From: Promicromonospora sp042731755
GTDB lineage: Bacteria; Actinomycetota; Actinomycetes; Actinomycetales; Cellulomonadaceae
Assembly (NCBI RefSeq): GCF_042731755.1
Contig: NZ_JBHWLR010000008.1
Span: 253,594 to 317,593, forward strand
Direction: 5' to 3'
Length of the DNA: 64,000 bases
Of this stretch, positions 17,630-25,711 are shown in pieces. A model generated the notes under the pieces. That model saw only the letters and a program-made list of their open reading frames with translations, did no database searches and was not told where the DNA came from. Each line of letters begins with the position of its first letter. Positions within the stretch are counted from its first letter, which is position 1. The translations under genes and the position numbers were made by a program.

Positions 17630-17643
17630 GTTCGACGATGAAC
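17630..17643. promoter_or_regulatory. LacI-type operator (site 4, lacI side)
   Basis: GTTCGACGATGAAC, 12 of 14 matches to the site at 12696, in the gap between the transporter operon and the divergent LacI gene. Likely autoregulation. Confidence 0.65.
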
Positions 17644-17778
17644 TGAGCGGCGGAGGTCAGGCTAGCACAGGCATAGGATGTCCCCTGCGCCAGCAAAGCC
17701 GCCTGGAATCCGGGGGCTTCCGGGGCCCGGGCGAGTGCCCGCGGCGCCGGCCGCCGGCGCACACCGAGGGGAGACTTT

Positions 17779-18768
17779 GTGGGACGGGTGCGACTGGCCG
17801 ACGTCGCCGAGCGGGTCGGCGTGAGCACGAAGACGGTCTCGAACGTGGTCAACGGCACGGGATGGGTGAGCGAGCCCGTGCGCAAACGGGTGCTCGACGC
17901 CATCGACGAGCTCGGCTACCGCCCCAACCTGGCCGCGCGCCAGCTCCGCAGCGGGTCGAGCGGCCTGCTCGGGCTCTGTGTGCCGAACCTGGGCGAGCCG
18001 TACTTCGCCGAGTTCGCCTCGGAGTTCGTCAGCGCCGCCCAGCGGCGCGGGCTCACCGTGCTCGCCACGCAGACCAAGGCCGAGCGCTCGGTCGAGCTCG
18101 CGATGCTGGAGAGCACCAACCTGCCGGCGCTCGACGGCCTCGTCTTCAGCCCGCTCACCCTCACGCCCGAGGACGTCGCGAACCGGCGCAGCACCGTGCC
18201 GCTCGTGCTCATCGGGGAGCACGGCGAGGCGCTGGCGTCCGACCGCGTGGCGCACGTGGGGCCGGACAACGTGGCCGCCGCCGAGGCCGCGACCCGCTAC
18301 CTGATCGACCGCGGCCGCAAGCGCATCGCCGTGATCGGCATGCAGTCCCACGTCGCCGACACCGCCACGGTGCGCTTCGAGGGCTACCGCCGCGCGATGC
18401 GGGCCAGCGGGCTGGAGGTCGACCCGAACCTGCTGGTCGAGGTGGAGCGGTTCAACCGCGCCGAGGGCTCGCGCGCGATCGAGGAGCTCCTGGCCCGGGG
18501 CGTCCCGTTCGACGGCGTGTTCTGCTTCAACGACTCCCTGGCGTTCGGGGCGCTGTACACCCTGGCCGTGCGTGGGATCACGGTGCCGGACGACGTCGTG
18601 GTGGTCGGCTTCGACAGCATCGAGGAGGGCCGGTACACCATCCCGCCGCTGCCGTCGGTCGACTCCGGCGTCGCGCGGTCCAGCGACACGATCCTCGACC
18701 TCCTCACCGGTCCGCGCGCGGACCTCCGCGGCCGCATCACGGTGCCGTTCGAGCTCGTGGAGCGCTGA
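17779..18768 (+). CDS. LacI-family regulator of the galactoside/arabinoside island
   Basis: 329-residue repressor. The HTH (residues about 3-50) reads VRLADVAERVGVSTKTVSNVVNG, and the hinge helix is RPNLAARQLRSG. A periplasmic-binding-protein-like effector domain follows (FCFNDSLAFGALYTL, VVGFDSIEEGRYTIPP). GTG at 17779 has GAGGGGAG upstream. It is divergent from the ABC operon and flanked by two of the four operator copies, so it almost certainly represses transporter, GH51 and lacZ genes until an oligosaccharide or free sugar binds. Confidence 0.92.
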   Translation: MGRVRLADVAERVGVSTKTVSNVVNGTGWVSEPVRKRVLDAIDELGYRPNLAARQLRSGSSGLLGLCVPNLGEPYFAEFASEFVSAAQRRGLTVLATQTKAERSVELAMLESTNLPALDGLVFSPLTLTPEDVANRRSTVPLVLIGEHGEALASDRVAHVGPDNVAAAEAATRYLIDRGRKRIAVIGMQSHVADTATVRFEGYRRAMRASGLEVDPNLLVEVERFNRAEGSRAIEELLARGVPFDGVFCFNDSLAFGALYTLAVRGITVPDDVVVVGFDSIEEGRYTIPPLPSVDSGVARSSDTILDLLTGPRADLRGRITVPFELVER

Positions 18769-18819
18769 CCCCCGGGGGCTCCGGGGGCGGGCGGGGCCGT
18801 CCGGCCGCACGATGGGCAG

Positions 18820-19311
18820 ATGTCCAGCCTGCTGCACGCCGTCCGCTCGGTGGTCGCACCGTTCACCCGCACGCGGTTCTTCCGCTCCGTCGGCCCGGTG
18901 GTGCTGCCGCCCGCCGAGCGGGCGCTCGCCTGGTGCTCGGGCGGGCGCCTGCAGATCAGCGCGCTGCTGGTGCCGTCGCTCGTGCTGCACACCCGCGGCG
19001 CGAGGTCGGGGAAGCCGCGCGACACCTACCTCATGTACACGCCCGACGGCCCGGGCCGGGCGATCGTGGCGGGCTCGGCGTTCGCCCAGGACCGGCACCC
19101 CGCGTGGACCTACAACCTGCTGGCCCACCCCGACGCGAGCATCAGCGTGAGCGGCCGCCACATCCCGGTGCACGCGACGCTCGTGGAGGACGGCGAGCGC
19201 GACGCGATCTGGGGGCAGATCGAGCGGCAGTGGCCGGGCTACCGCGGCTACGAGCGGACGTCGGGCCGCGAGGTGCGCCTCTTCCGCCTGGAGCGGCCGC
19301 AGCGGGCATAG
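18820..19311 (+). CDS. Nitroreductase/deazaflavin-dependent oxidoreductase (DDN-like)
   Basis: 163-residue split beta-barrel protein of the F420H2-dependent DDN group. Family marks are LVLHTRGARSGKPRDTYLMY (the T-x-G-x-x-S-G-x-x-R core), SAFAQDRHPAWTYNLLAHPD, and a C-terminal RxVRLFRLER-like strand. These enzymes reduce quinones, nitro-compounds or other electrophiles with F420H2. An LLM-type F420 enzyme is also present at 50944. Physiological substrate unknown. Confidence 0.85.
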   Translation: MSSLLHAVRSVVAPFTRTRFFRSVGPVVLPPAERALAWCSGGRLQISALLVPSLVLHTRGARSGKPRDTYLMYTPDGPGRAIVAGSAFAQDRHPAWTYNLLAHPDASISVSGRHIPVHATLVEDGERDAIWGQIERQWPGYRGYERTSGREVRLFRLERPQRA

Positions 19312-19340
19312 CCTCGCTGGCCGGGCGTAACCTCACAGGC

Positions 19341-19670
19341 ATGGCGTACGACCGGGTCCTGGCCGACGAGATCAGGCATGCCCTGGCCGGCGAGGACGGG
19401 CTCTCCGAGAAGCACATGTTCGGCGGGCTGTCGTTCCTGGTGGGCGGCAACCTCGCCGTCGCGGTGCGCGACGACGGCCTGCTGGTCCGGGTGGGCGCCG
19501 ACGCCGCCGAGGAGCTGGCACGCACCACCGCCGCCGGGCGCGCGGTGATGGGCGCCCGGACCATGGCCGGCTGGCTGGACGTCCCGGCGGCCGCCGTCGC
19601 CACGGAGGCGGAGCTCAGCGCCTGGGTGCGGCGCGGGGTCGGTTTCGCCCGGTCGCTGCCGGCCAAGTAG
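19341..19670 (+). CDS. TfoX N-terminal-domain protein
   Basis: 109-residue single-domain protein. The TfoX_N pattern is seen as EKHMFGGLSFLVGGNLAVAVRDDGLLVRVG, followed by MAGWLDVPAAAVATEAELSAWV. Stand-alone TfoX_N proteins are common in actinobacteria and of unknown role. No competence genes are nearby, so a competence function should not be assumed. It ends 2 bp before the convergent MocR gene. Confidence 0.82.
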   Translation: MAYDRVLADEIRHALAGEDGLSEKHMFGGLSFLVGGNLAVAVRDDGLLVRVGADAAEELARTTAAGRAVMGARTMAGWLDVPAAAVATEAELSAWVRRGVGFARSLPAK

Positions 19671-19672
19671 GT

Positions 19673-21082
19673 TCACGACTGTCGCGCCAGCATCTCGCCG
19701 ATCACGCGGGCACCCTCCGGGAACGCGCCCGGGTTCGGGCCCGAGTAGTTGAGCCGCAGGTAGGCGCCGGTCGGCTCGGCCGGGAACCACTCGTCGCCCG
19801 CCGCGATGATCACGCCCGACGCCTCGCAGTCCCGGACCAGGCGGGCGACGTCCGTCGTGTCGGGGAAGCGGACCCAGAGGTTCAGGCCGCCCCGGGGCAC
19901 GACCTCGACACGCGCTGCCGGGACGTGCTCCCGCAGCGCGCCGAGCAGCAGGTCGCGCCGGCCGGCGAGCTGCTGGCGCAGACCGCGCAGGTGGGTGCGC
20001 CAGGCGGGCTGGGTCACGACGTCGAGCGCGACGGCCTGCAGCATGCCGCTCACGTACATGGACTCCGCCTGGGCGCCGGCGAGGATGCGGTCACGGGCCG
20101 GCCCTCGGGCGACGAGCCCCGCCACCCGGACCGCCGGCGAGACGCTCTTGGACAGGGAGCGCAGGTAGACCACGTGGCCGTCGTCGTCCCGGGTCGCGAG
20201 GGGCACCACGTCCTCGGTGATGCCGAAGTCGTGCGCCCAGTCGTCCTCGATCACGTACGCGCCGTGCCGGCGGGCCAGCCGGAGCACCTCGTCGCACAGG
20301 TCGGGCGACCAGCGGGCTCCCGTGGGGTTGGCGAAGTGCGGCTGCGCGTAGAGGGCGCGCGCCCCGGTCTGCTCGAACGCGCGCGCGAGCACCTCCGGGT
20401 CCGGACCCTCGGGGCCGCTGGGCACGGGGACGACGCGCACCCCGACCTGGTCGGCCGCGAGCAGCGCGCCCCAGTAAGTGGGCGACTCGACCAGCAGCGG
20501 CCGGCCCGCGCCGACCAGGGCACGGAAGGTGATGCTCAGGCTGCTCTGGCTTCCGGGGAAGATCACGATGTCGCTCGGCGCGGGCGGCGCGACGCCGACG
20601 GGCGCCGCGGCGCCGACCTCGGCCGCGAACCAGGCCTGCAGCTCCGGGACCCCGGCGGCGGGCGACCGGGTCACCGCGGCCTCGCTGCGCGCCGCCCGGG
20701 TGAACGCGGCGCGGACCAGCCGCTCGGGCAGCAGCTCGCGGTCCGGGTATCCCGAGTGCAGCGCGACGACGTCGTTCGGGACGGTGTGCTGGGCCCGCGA
20801 GAGCTGCTGGGCGGGCTGCCGGCGGGGGCCGAGCGCCGCCGTCTGCCAGCCGAAGTCGTGGGGGCGGGCCACCCGTACGGCCCGGACGAACGTGCCGATC
20901 CCCGGCCTGGTCTCCACCACGCCCTGCGCCACCAGGGTGCGCAGCGCCTTCTGCACCGTGACCGGGCTCGCCCCGTAGCGGGCCACGAGCTCCCGGCTGG
21001 AGGGCAGGCGCGCGCCGGGCGCCGCGCCCGCGATCCAGTCGTGCAACCCGACGACGATCCGTCCGCTGCTATCGTCATACAT
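19673..21082 (-). CDS. MocR-type regulator (GntR HTH fused to aminotransferase fold)
   Basis: 469-residue fusion. Residues about 5-75 form a GntR winged helix (LPSSRELVARYGASPVTVQKALRTL). The rest is a fold-type-I aminotransferase domain, with PHFANPTGARWSPDLCDE near the PLP pocket and SLSKSVSPAVRVAGLVA containing the PLP-binding Lys. It probably senses PLP-linked amines or amino acids. Its ATG (21082) overlaps the ATG of the divergent EamA gene (21081), so both mRNAs are probably leaderless and each promoter lies in the other's coding sequence. TACTGT about 8 nt before this start could be its -10. Confidence 0.9.
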   Translation of the reverse strand: MYDDSSGRIVVGLHDWIAGAAPGARLPSSRELVARYGASPVTVQKALRTLVAQGVVETRPGIGTFVRAVRVARPHDFGWQTAALGPRRQPAQQLSRAQHTVPNDVVALHSGYPDRELLPERLVRAAFTRAARSEAAVTRSPAAGVPELQAWFAAEVGAAAPVGVAPPAPSDIVIFPGSQSSLSITFRALVGAGRPLLVESPTYWGALLAADQVGVRVVPVPSGPEGPDPEVLARAFEQTGARALYAQPHFANPTGARWSPDLCDEVLRLARRHGAYVIEDDWAHDFGITEDVVPLATRDDDGHVVYLRSLSKSVSPAVRVAGLVARGPARDRILAGAQAESMYVSGMLQAVALDVVTQPAWRTHLRGLRQQLAGRRDLLLGALREHVPAARVEVVPRGGLNLWVRFPDTTDVARLVRDCEASGVIIAAGDEWFPAEPTGAYLRLNYSGPNPGAFPEGARVIGEMLARQS

Positions 21083-22010
21083 GACAGCCAACAGTAGCGC
21101 TACCCTCACGACGGACCGTCCGCTATCGGCCTCGCGCGCCGGCCTCTGGTGGGGGCTCCTCGGGGTGCTGGCCTTCTCGTTCACCCTCCCCTTCACCCGC
21201 GTGATCGTCGGCTCCGGCGCCATGTCGCCGCTGTTCGTGGCGTGCGGGCGGGCGGTCGTGGCGGCGCTCCTGGCGGGGGCCGCGCTCGCGATCACGCGCC
21301 AGCGCCGGCCCCGCGGCGTCCAGTGGGCGCGGCTCGCGGTCGTCGCGGCCGGGGTGGTCGTCGGTTTCCCGGTGCTGACGTCGTTCGCGCTGACCACCGC
21401 GTCGGCCAGCCACGCCGCCGTCGTGATCGCCCTGCTGCCCGCCGCCACCGCGGTGCTGGTCGTCCTGCGTGGGCACGAGCGTCCCCGGACGTCGTTCTGG
21501 GTGATGGCCGCCCTGGGCGCGGTCGCAGCGATCACGTTCGCCTCGGTACAGGGCGACGGGTTCGGCGGCCTGCACGGGTCGGACCTGCTCCTGCTCGCCG
21601 CCGTGGTCGCCTGCGGGTTCGGCTACGCGGAGGGCGGGCTGCTCTCGCGCGAGCTCGGTTCGTGGCAGACGATCTCCTGGGCCCTGGTGCTCGCCGCGGT
21701 GCCGATGGCACTGCTCACAGCGGTCGCGGTGGTGCGGCAGCCGCCGTCGGGCACGCCGCTCGACTGGGCGCTGTTCGGCTACCTCGGGGCGGTGAGCATG
21801 TTCCTGGGCTTCGTCGCCTGGTACCGCGGCCTCGCGATCGGCCCGATGGCGCAGGTCAGCCAGGTGCAGCTGGTCCAGCCCGTGCTGGGGATCGCCTGGG
21901 CGGCGCTGCTCCTGCACGAGCAGATCGGCTGGCCGACGGCGCTCGGCGGGGCGGCCGTGATCCTCTGCGCCGGCGTCGCCGTCCGGTCCCGCCTGCGGCA
22001 GCCCGGCTGA
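21081..22010 (+). CDS. EamA/DMT-superfamily transporter
   Basis: 309-residue membrane protein with ten predicted helices in two EamA repeats; the second repeat's tail is QVSQVQLVQPVLGIAWAALLLHE. Members export amino acids or metabolites. The partner MocR gene diverges with overlapping start codons, a pairing seen for regulator-controlled DMT exporters. TATCGT (21070-21075) could be a -10 for a leaderless message. A palindrome GTAGCGCTAC lies at 21094-21103, inside its fifth to eighth codons. Confidence 0.9.
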   Translation: MTANSSATLTTDRPLSASRAGLWWGLLGVLAFSFTLPFTRVIVGSGAMSPLFVACGRAVVAALLAGAALAITRQRRPRGVQWARLAVVAAGVVVGFPVLTSFALTTASASHAAVVIALLPAATAVLVVLRGHERPRTSFWVMAALGAVAAITFASVQGDGFGGLHGSDLLLLAAVVACGFGYAEGGLLSRELGSWQTISWALVLAAVPMALLTAVAVVRQPPSGTPLDWALFGYLGAVSMFLGFVAWYRGLAIGPMAQVSQVQLVQPVLGIAWAALLLHEQIGWPTALGGAAVILCAGVAVRSRLRQPG

Positions 22011-22074
22011 GGCGCACCGTCCGGCGTCGGGCAGACTGGGCGCACACCCCGACCCTCCTCCGGAAGGATCCCGC

Positions 22075-22437
22075 ATGCCCCCGATGTCCCGCCTGGGCCG
22101 CCTGTTCGCCGTCGTCGCCTGGATCGAGGCGTTCACCTGGGCCGGACTGCTGGTCGGGATGTTCCTCAAGTACGTGACCGGGACCACCGAGGCCGGGGTG
22201 TGGCTGTTCGGGCGCCTGCACGGCGGGGCGTTCGTGCTCTTCGTGGTCGTCACGCTGGTCGTGGGGATCAGGCTGCGGTGGGGCTGGTTCCGGACGCTCG
22301 TGGCGCTGGCCTCGTCGGTGCCGCCGCTGACCACGCTGCTCGCCGAGTGGTGGCTGAAGCGGACGGGCCATCTCGCGGACCCTGCCGAGCGGGAGGCCGC
22401 GCGGGAGCCGGACGCGGAGCTGCAGCCCACGCGTTGA
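22075..22437 (+). CDS. DUF3817 small membrane protein
   Basis: 120 residues with three hydrophobic segments. The DUF3817 pattern is visible: RLFAVVAWIEAFTWAGLLVGMFLKY, then RLHGGAFVLFV, then a WGWFRTLVAL helix ending at a basic cytoplasmic tail. GGAAGG lies just upstream of the ATG. Role unknown; common in actinobacterial membranes. Confidence 0.85.
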   Translation: MPPMSRLGRLFAVVAWIEAFTWAGLLVGMFLKYVTGTTEAGVWLFGRLHGGAFVLFVVVTLVVGIRLRWGWFRTLVALASSVPPLTTLLAEWWLKRTGHLADPAEREAAREPDAELQPTR

Positions 22438-22539
22438 CCGCACGGGCCGCGCCGGGACGTGCGGAAAAGCACATGTGCCGCGCGGCAACGGTGTCGTAGC
22501 ATCGAGTGTCGGCTGTGCGGCACAGGGCCCGGCCGACGC

Positions 22540-22560
22540 ACCGGTCCCACACGGACCGGT
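22540..22560 (+). repeat. Hairpin before small ORF upstream of FBP gene
   Basis: Perfect 8-bp arms ACCGGTCC and GGACCGGT with a 5-nt loop, 19 bp upstream of the small ORF at 22580. The 384-bp gap 22438-22821 also holds overlapping palindromes GCACATGTGC (22469) and TGCCGCGCGGCA (22476), and a CACCGA/TCGGTG hairpin nearer the FBP start. This stretch looks like a structured leader. Confidence 0.5.
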
Positions 22561-22579
22561 CGACCACGAGGAGCGAGAG

Positions 22580-22660
22580 ATGCGGGCATTCACCGCGGGA
22601 TGCGGGGCGGCCGTCTCGGCCTGCTCGGGCAGCGCCCGGACCCGCGCTACAGCTCTCTGA
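22580..22660 (+). CDS. Possible 26-aa leader ORF
   Basis: ATG at 22580 is preceded by GAGGAGCGAGAG, a far better ribosome site than the one before the FBP gene downstream. The peptide begins MRAFTAGCGAAVSACSG and ends at TGA 22660. No homologue is recognised. It could be a translated leader controlling the EF-G-binding protein gene 161 bp on, or chance. Short length keeps confidence low. Confidence 0.3.
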   Translation: MRAFTAGCGAAVSACSGSARTRATAL

Positions 22661-22821
22661 CCCGGCAATACGGCTCGGAGGGCAGGCGCGGCATCGTCCC
22701 CTGCCCTGCCGCCAGCCGGCCCGGTGCACCGAATGTCTCGGTGCCCGCGGCGACGTCGTGCACCCGCGCGACCAGGAAAGCCGGCCGGCGGCCTCCGCAC
22801 GACCGGAAGCCGAGAAACCTG

Positions 22822-23328
22822 ATGAACCCCCTGACCGAGAAGCAGATCCGCGCGTCCTTCCAGAACGCGAGCAAGCGGGAGGCCGCACAGGCGACCCTCC
22901 CCGACCTCGACACCCTCGACTGGGAGCGCCTCGACTACCTCGGATGGCGTGACCGCAAGGCGCCGCTGTCCGCGTACGTGGTGCTCGAGCTCGACGGCGA
23001 ACCGACCGGGGTGCTGCTGCGCTCCACCGACGCCAAGGCGGGCGGCAAGCGGACCAAGGGCGTCTGCGCCTGGTGCGAGGACGTCGTCGTCACCGAGGAC
23101 GTGTCCCTCTACGTCGCCAAGCGGGGCGGCGCCTCGGGGCGCAACGGCAACACGATCGGCACGCTGATCTGCACCGAGTTCGTCTGCTCCCGCAACGTGC
23201 GGCGCACGCCCACGTTCACCGAGGCCGGCAACGACCCGGCCATGCGTGAGCTGATCACCGACCGCCGCATCGCCGGTCTGCGCGAACGCGCCGCTCGGTT
23301 CGTGGCAGAGGTCGGCAGTACGCGCTGA
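22822..23328 (+). CDS. FBP-domain (EF-G-binding, FusB-like) protein
   Basis: 168-residue protein with a C-terminal treble-clef zinc finger. The four Cys are in GVCAWCEDV and LICTEFVCSRNVRR, and KQIRASFQNASKREA marks the N-terminal helix bundle. FusB/FusC-type members bind EF-G on the ribosome and can release fusidic-acid-stalled factor; actinobacterial members are annotated FBP and their role is less clear. The ATG at 22822 has only a weak ribosome site and a structured leader. Followed by a bidirectional hairpin at 23336. Confidence 0.85.
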   Translation: MNPLTEKQIRASFQNASKREAAQATLPDLDTLDWERLDYLGWRDRKAPLSAYVVLELDGEPTGVLLRSTDAKAGGKRTKGVCAWCEDVVVTEDVSLYVAKRGGASGRNGNTIGTLICTEFVCSRNVRRTPTFTEAGNDPAMRELITDRRIAGLRERAARFVAEVGSTR

Positions 23329-23335
23329 CCTTCGC

Positions 23336-23372
23336 GTCGGGCGCACAGGTCCCGCGGGCCTGTGCGTCCGAC
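23336..23372. terminator. Bidirectional hairpin terminator
   Basis: 14-bp stem (GTCGG-x-CGCACAGG against CCTGTGCG-x-CCGAC, with one mismatch) around a GC-rich loop, between the convergent FBP and sigma-2-like genes. No long T-run. Confidence 0.65.
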
Positions 23373-23421
23373 ATCCGCGGGGGGTGCGGCGCGGACGCCG
23401 AGTGGGCACACCTCCGGTGGT

Positions 23422-23679
23422 TCACGCCGGGACGCCGTCCTCGGCCCGCAGGCGCGCGGCGGCCGAGATCGCGGCCTCGCACCACACGACGGCGGGCCGG
23501 TCGACGGCGCCGCGCATCACGATCTGGCGGCACAGCTCGCCCAGCCCCTCGGTGGCCGCCCGCTCGGCGTCCACCCCGGGGAACATCCGGTGCACGGAGA
23601 AGACGACGGCGCGGCGGTGCGCGGCCCACTCCGAGGGGTTCGAGGCCAGCCCGTAGGTCCTGCTCTTCGTCGCGGTCAT
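23422..23679 (-). CDS. Orphan sigma-region-2-like small protein
   Basis: 85 residues, no HTH and no membrane segment. From NPSEWAAHRRAVVFSVHRMF onward it aligns with the N-terminal region of the sigma/anti-sigma fusion at 41974 (LWAAHRRAVVFTVSRRVPG), and the PGVDAERAA and VVWCEAAISAAARL stretches also match. It therefore looks like a free-standing copy of that sigma-2-like domain. ATG at 23679 is fixed by the promoter-like motif 8 nt upstream (23688-23720), which the 73-aa gene at 39872 also has with identical spacing. It may compete with or assist the fusion sigma factors (inference). Confidence 0.65.
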   Translation of the reverse strand: MTATKSRTYGLASNPSEWAAHRRAVVFSVHRMFPGVDAERAATEGLGELCRQIVMRGAVDRPAVVWCEAAISAAARLRAEDGVPA

Positions 23680-23687
23680 GCAGTACA

Positions 23688-23720
23688 GACGCGGCGACCC
23701 CGCCGATGTCACAGCACTTC
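23688..23720 (-). promoter_or_regulatory. ECF-like promoter motif, copy A
   Basis: On the minus strand: GAAGTGCTGTGACATC, then CGTCTG, with 15 bp between TGTGACA and CGTC, then 8 nt to the ATG at 23679. Same motif, spacing and start distance as copy B (39833-39863). The mRNA would be nearly leaderless. Confidence 0.7.
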
Positions 23721-23770
23721 GGCAACTTCCTTCGCGGCGGTCTCCCGGCGTCGCGACGTAATCTCGCCAC

Positions 23771-24289
23771 GTGCCCCTCTCCGACCGCGAGCCCCGCCTC
23801 GACTCCGCCGACACCCCGGTCCTGTTCGCCGCCTACCTGGACTACTACCGGCAGGCCGTGGACAGAAAGGTGCGCGGCCTGTCCGACGCCGACCTGCGCG
23901 CCTCCCGGCTGCCGTCCGGCTGGTCGCCGCTCGAGCTGCTGATCCACCTGGTGCACATGGAGCGCCGCTGGTTCCGGTGGGGTTTCCTGGGCGAGCAGGT
24001 CGACCGGCCGTGGGGCGACCACGCGGGCCAGGACCCGCACGGGCCGTGGGCAGTGCCCGACGGCGTGGGCCCGGACGAGCTCCTCACAGCTCTGCACGCC
24101 GGGGGCGAGGCGACGCGCGAGGTGCTCGCCACGCACGACCTCGCGGAGCACGGGGCGCTCGGCGGCCGGTTCACCGCGGACCCGCCCACGCTCGCCTGGA
24201 TCTGCTTCCACGTGCTGCAGGAGTACGCCCGGCACGCGGGGCACCTCGACATCGCCGCCGAGATCGCGGGCGGCGTGACGGGCGAGTAG
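23771..24289 (+). CDS. DinB-like (DUF664) protein
   Basis: 172-residue four-helix DinB-type protein. Family marks are LELLIHLVHMERRWFRWGF (metal His in the second helix), and the C-terminal LQEYARHAGHLDIAAE motif. Possibly mycothiol-linked like other actinobacterial members (inference). The GTG start lies 50 bp from the upstream edge of the divergent sigma-2-like promoter, so its own promoter must overlap that region. Confidence 0.85.
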   Translation: MPLSDREPRLDSADTPVLFAAYLDYYRQAVDRKVRGLSDADLRASRLPSGWSPLELLIHLVHMERRWFRWGFLGEQVDRPWGDHAGQDPHGPWAVPDGVGPDELLTALHAGGEATREVLATHDLAEHGALGGRFTADPPTLAWICFHVLQEYARHAGHLDIAAEIAGGVTGE

Positions 24290-24354
24290 CCGCCCGCACA
24301 CGACCTGCACGGATGTCCACCGCGGCGCGCGCATCTCACGGCTACTCTCCGGGC

Positions 24355-25122
24355 ATGCGCACCCCGCCCGAAGGTCGTCCGCCCAGGTCAGCACTGCGCA
24401 CAGGCCTGTGGACGACGGGGGCCGGGGTGGCCGTCGTCGCCGTCCTCGGCGTGCTCGTGGCGACCGGGACGGTCTGGCCGAACCGGGTCCCGGCGGCCGC
24501 CTACGAGGTGCGGGGCGTGGACGTCTCGCACTACCAGGGCGAGATCGACTGGGACGTGCTCGCCGCACAGGACCTCGACTTCGCGTGGATCAAGGCCACC
24601 GAGGGCGCGTCCCACACCGACCAGCGGTTCGAGGAGAACTGGGCGGCCGCGTCGCGGACTGACCTGCTCGTGGGGGCGTACCACTTCATGAGCTTCGAGA
24701 GCCCGGGGGCGGAGCAGGCCGCGCACCTCGCGAGCGAGGTGCCCGCGACCCCGGGCACGCTCCCGCCCGTCATCGACCTCGAGTTCTACGGGCCCTACTT
24801 CGACGACCCGCCGACGCCGGCACAGGTGCGCGCGATCCTCGACCCGCTCGTCGCGGGCATCGAGGAGCACTACGGCGTGCCGCCGATCGTGTACGCGACC
24901 GAGGATGCCTACGACCTCTACGTCGCGGGCCGCTACCCCGACCTGCCGGTCTGGATCCGGTCCGTCGCGTGGACACCCCGGCTGTCCGACGGCCGGGACT
25001 GGACCGTCTGGCAGTACTCGAACCGCGACCGGCTGGCCGGGTACGACGGCGTGGAGCCGTACATCGACCTCAATGTCTTCGCGGGGACGCGCGAGGAGCT
25101 GGCGGACCTCACGCTGCCCTGA
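24355..25122 (+). CDS. GH25 lysozyme-like muramidase
   Basis: 255-residue peptidoglycan muramidase. A membrane anchor or signal (residues about 20-42, GVAVVAVLGVLVATG) precedes the GH25 barrel. VRGVDVSHYQGEIDW carries the first active-site Asp, PPVIDLEFYG the Asp/Glu pair, and DWTVWQYSN the C-terminal signature. It likely acts outside the membrane on the cell's own wall or on other bacteria. Start at ATG 24355 is preferred to the earlier in-frame ATG because it places the hydrophobic segment correctly. Confidence 0.9.
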   Translation: MRTPPEGRPPRSALRTGLWTTGAGVAVVAVLGVLVATGTVWPNRVPAAAYEVRGVDVSHYQGEIDWDVLAAQDLDFAWIKATEGASHTDQRFEENWAAASRTDLLVGAYHFMSFESPGAEQAAHLASEVPATPGTLPPVIDLEFYGPYFDDPPTPAQVRAILDPLVAGIEEHYGVPPIVYATEDAYDLYVAGRYPDLPVWIRSVAWTPRLSDGRDWTVWQYSNRDRLAGYDGVEPYIDLNVFAGTREELADLTLP

Positions 25123-25172
25123 CCTGCGGCGCGACGGTCGGAGCAGGACAGGGCAGGTCAGGGCGGTCCAGT

Positions 25173-25676
25173 TCAGGGCAGCGCGATGGTCCCGACCAGG
25201 CCGTCGTCGTGCTCGGCCACCTCGAAGCCGATGCGCTCCAGCGTCCTGCGCGCGGGAGTGCTCGCCACGGTGCGGGCCACGAGCCGCCGGGCGTCCATGG
25301 TCCGCGCGGCGGCGAGCGCCCAGTAGGCCACCTCGTCCGCGATGCCGTGGCCGCGGTAGGACTCGCCCAGCCAGAGACCGACCTCGCGCGCCGTGGGATC
25401 GTCGTCGACCAGGGCGAGGCGGGCGGCTCCCACGATCCGGCCCTGGGCCTTGACCGCCCAGGTCACCTCGGGGACCGGGGCGGTCAGGTTGACCCGGCAC
25501 CGGCGGTGGTAGTCGCGGAACGCGCCCTTGCGCAGCTCGGTCCACGTGGTGCGGGCCTCGTGCGTGGACTCGCCGGACGCGGGCGGCATCACCTCGCCGG
25601 GCTGAGCCTCGGCCACGGCCAGGGCGAGCAGGTCTTCGAGCACGTCCTCGCCGACCGGAACGAGGTCAACCATCAT
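25173..25676 (-). CDS. GNAT family N-acetyltransferase (RimJ/RimL-like)
   Basis: 167-residue acetyltransferase of the acetyltransf_3 group. REVGLWLGESYRGHGIADEVAYWAL contains the acetyl-CoA loop (here Y-R-G-H-G-I-A), and RRTLERIGFEVAEHDDG is the usual C-terminal strand. A choice exists between tandem ATGs at 25676/25673 and an upstream ATG at 25718; the upstream one falls inside an inverted repeat, so I use 25676. Acceptor unknown. Confidence 0.82.
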   Translation of the reverse strand: MMVDLVPVGEDVLEDLLALAVAEAQPGEVMPPASGESTHEARTTWTELRKGAFRDYHRRCRVNLTAPVPEVTWAVKAQGRIVGAARLALVDDDPTAREVGLWLGESYRGHGIADEVAYWALAAARTMDARRLVARTVASTPARRTLERIGFEVAEHDDGLVGTIALP

Positions 25677-25711
25677 CTGTGATGTCACGTCGCGGATGAT
25701 AGTCCGATTTC

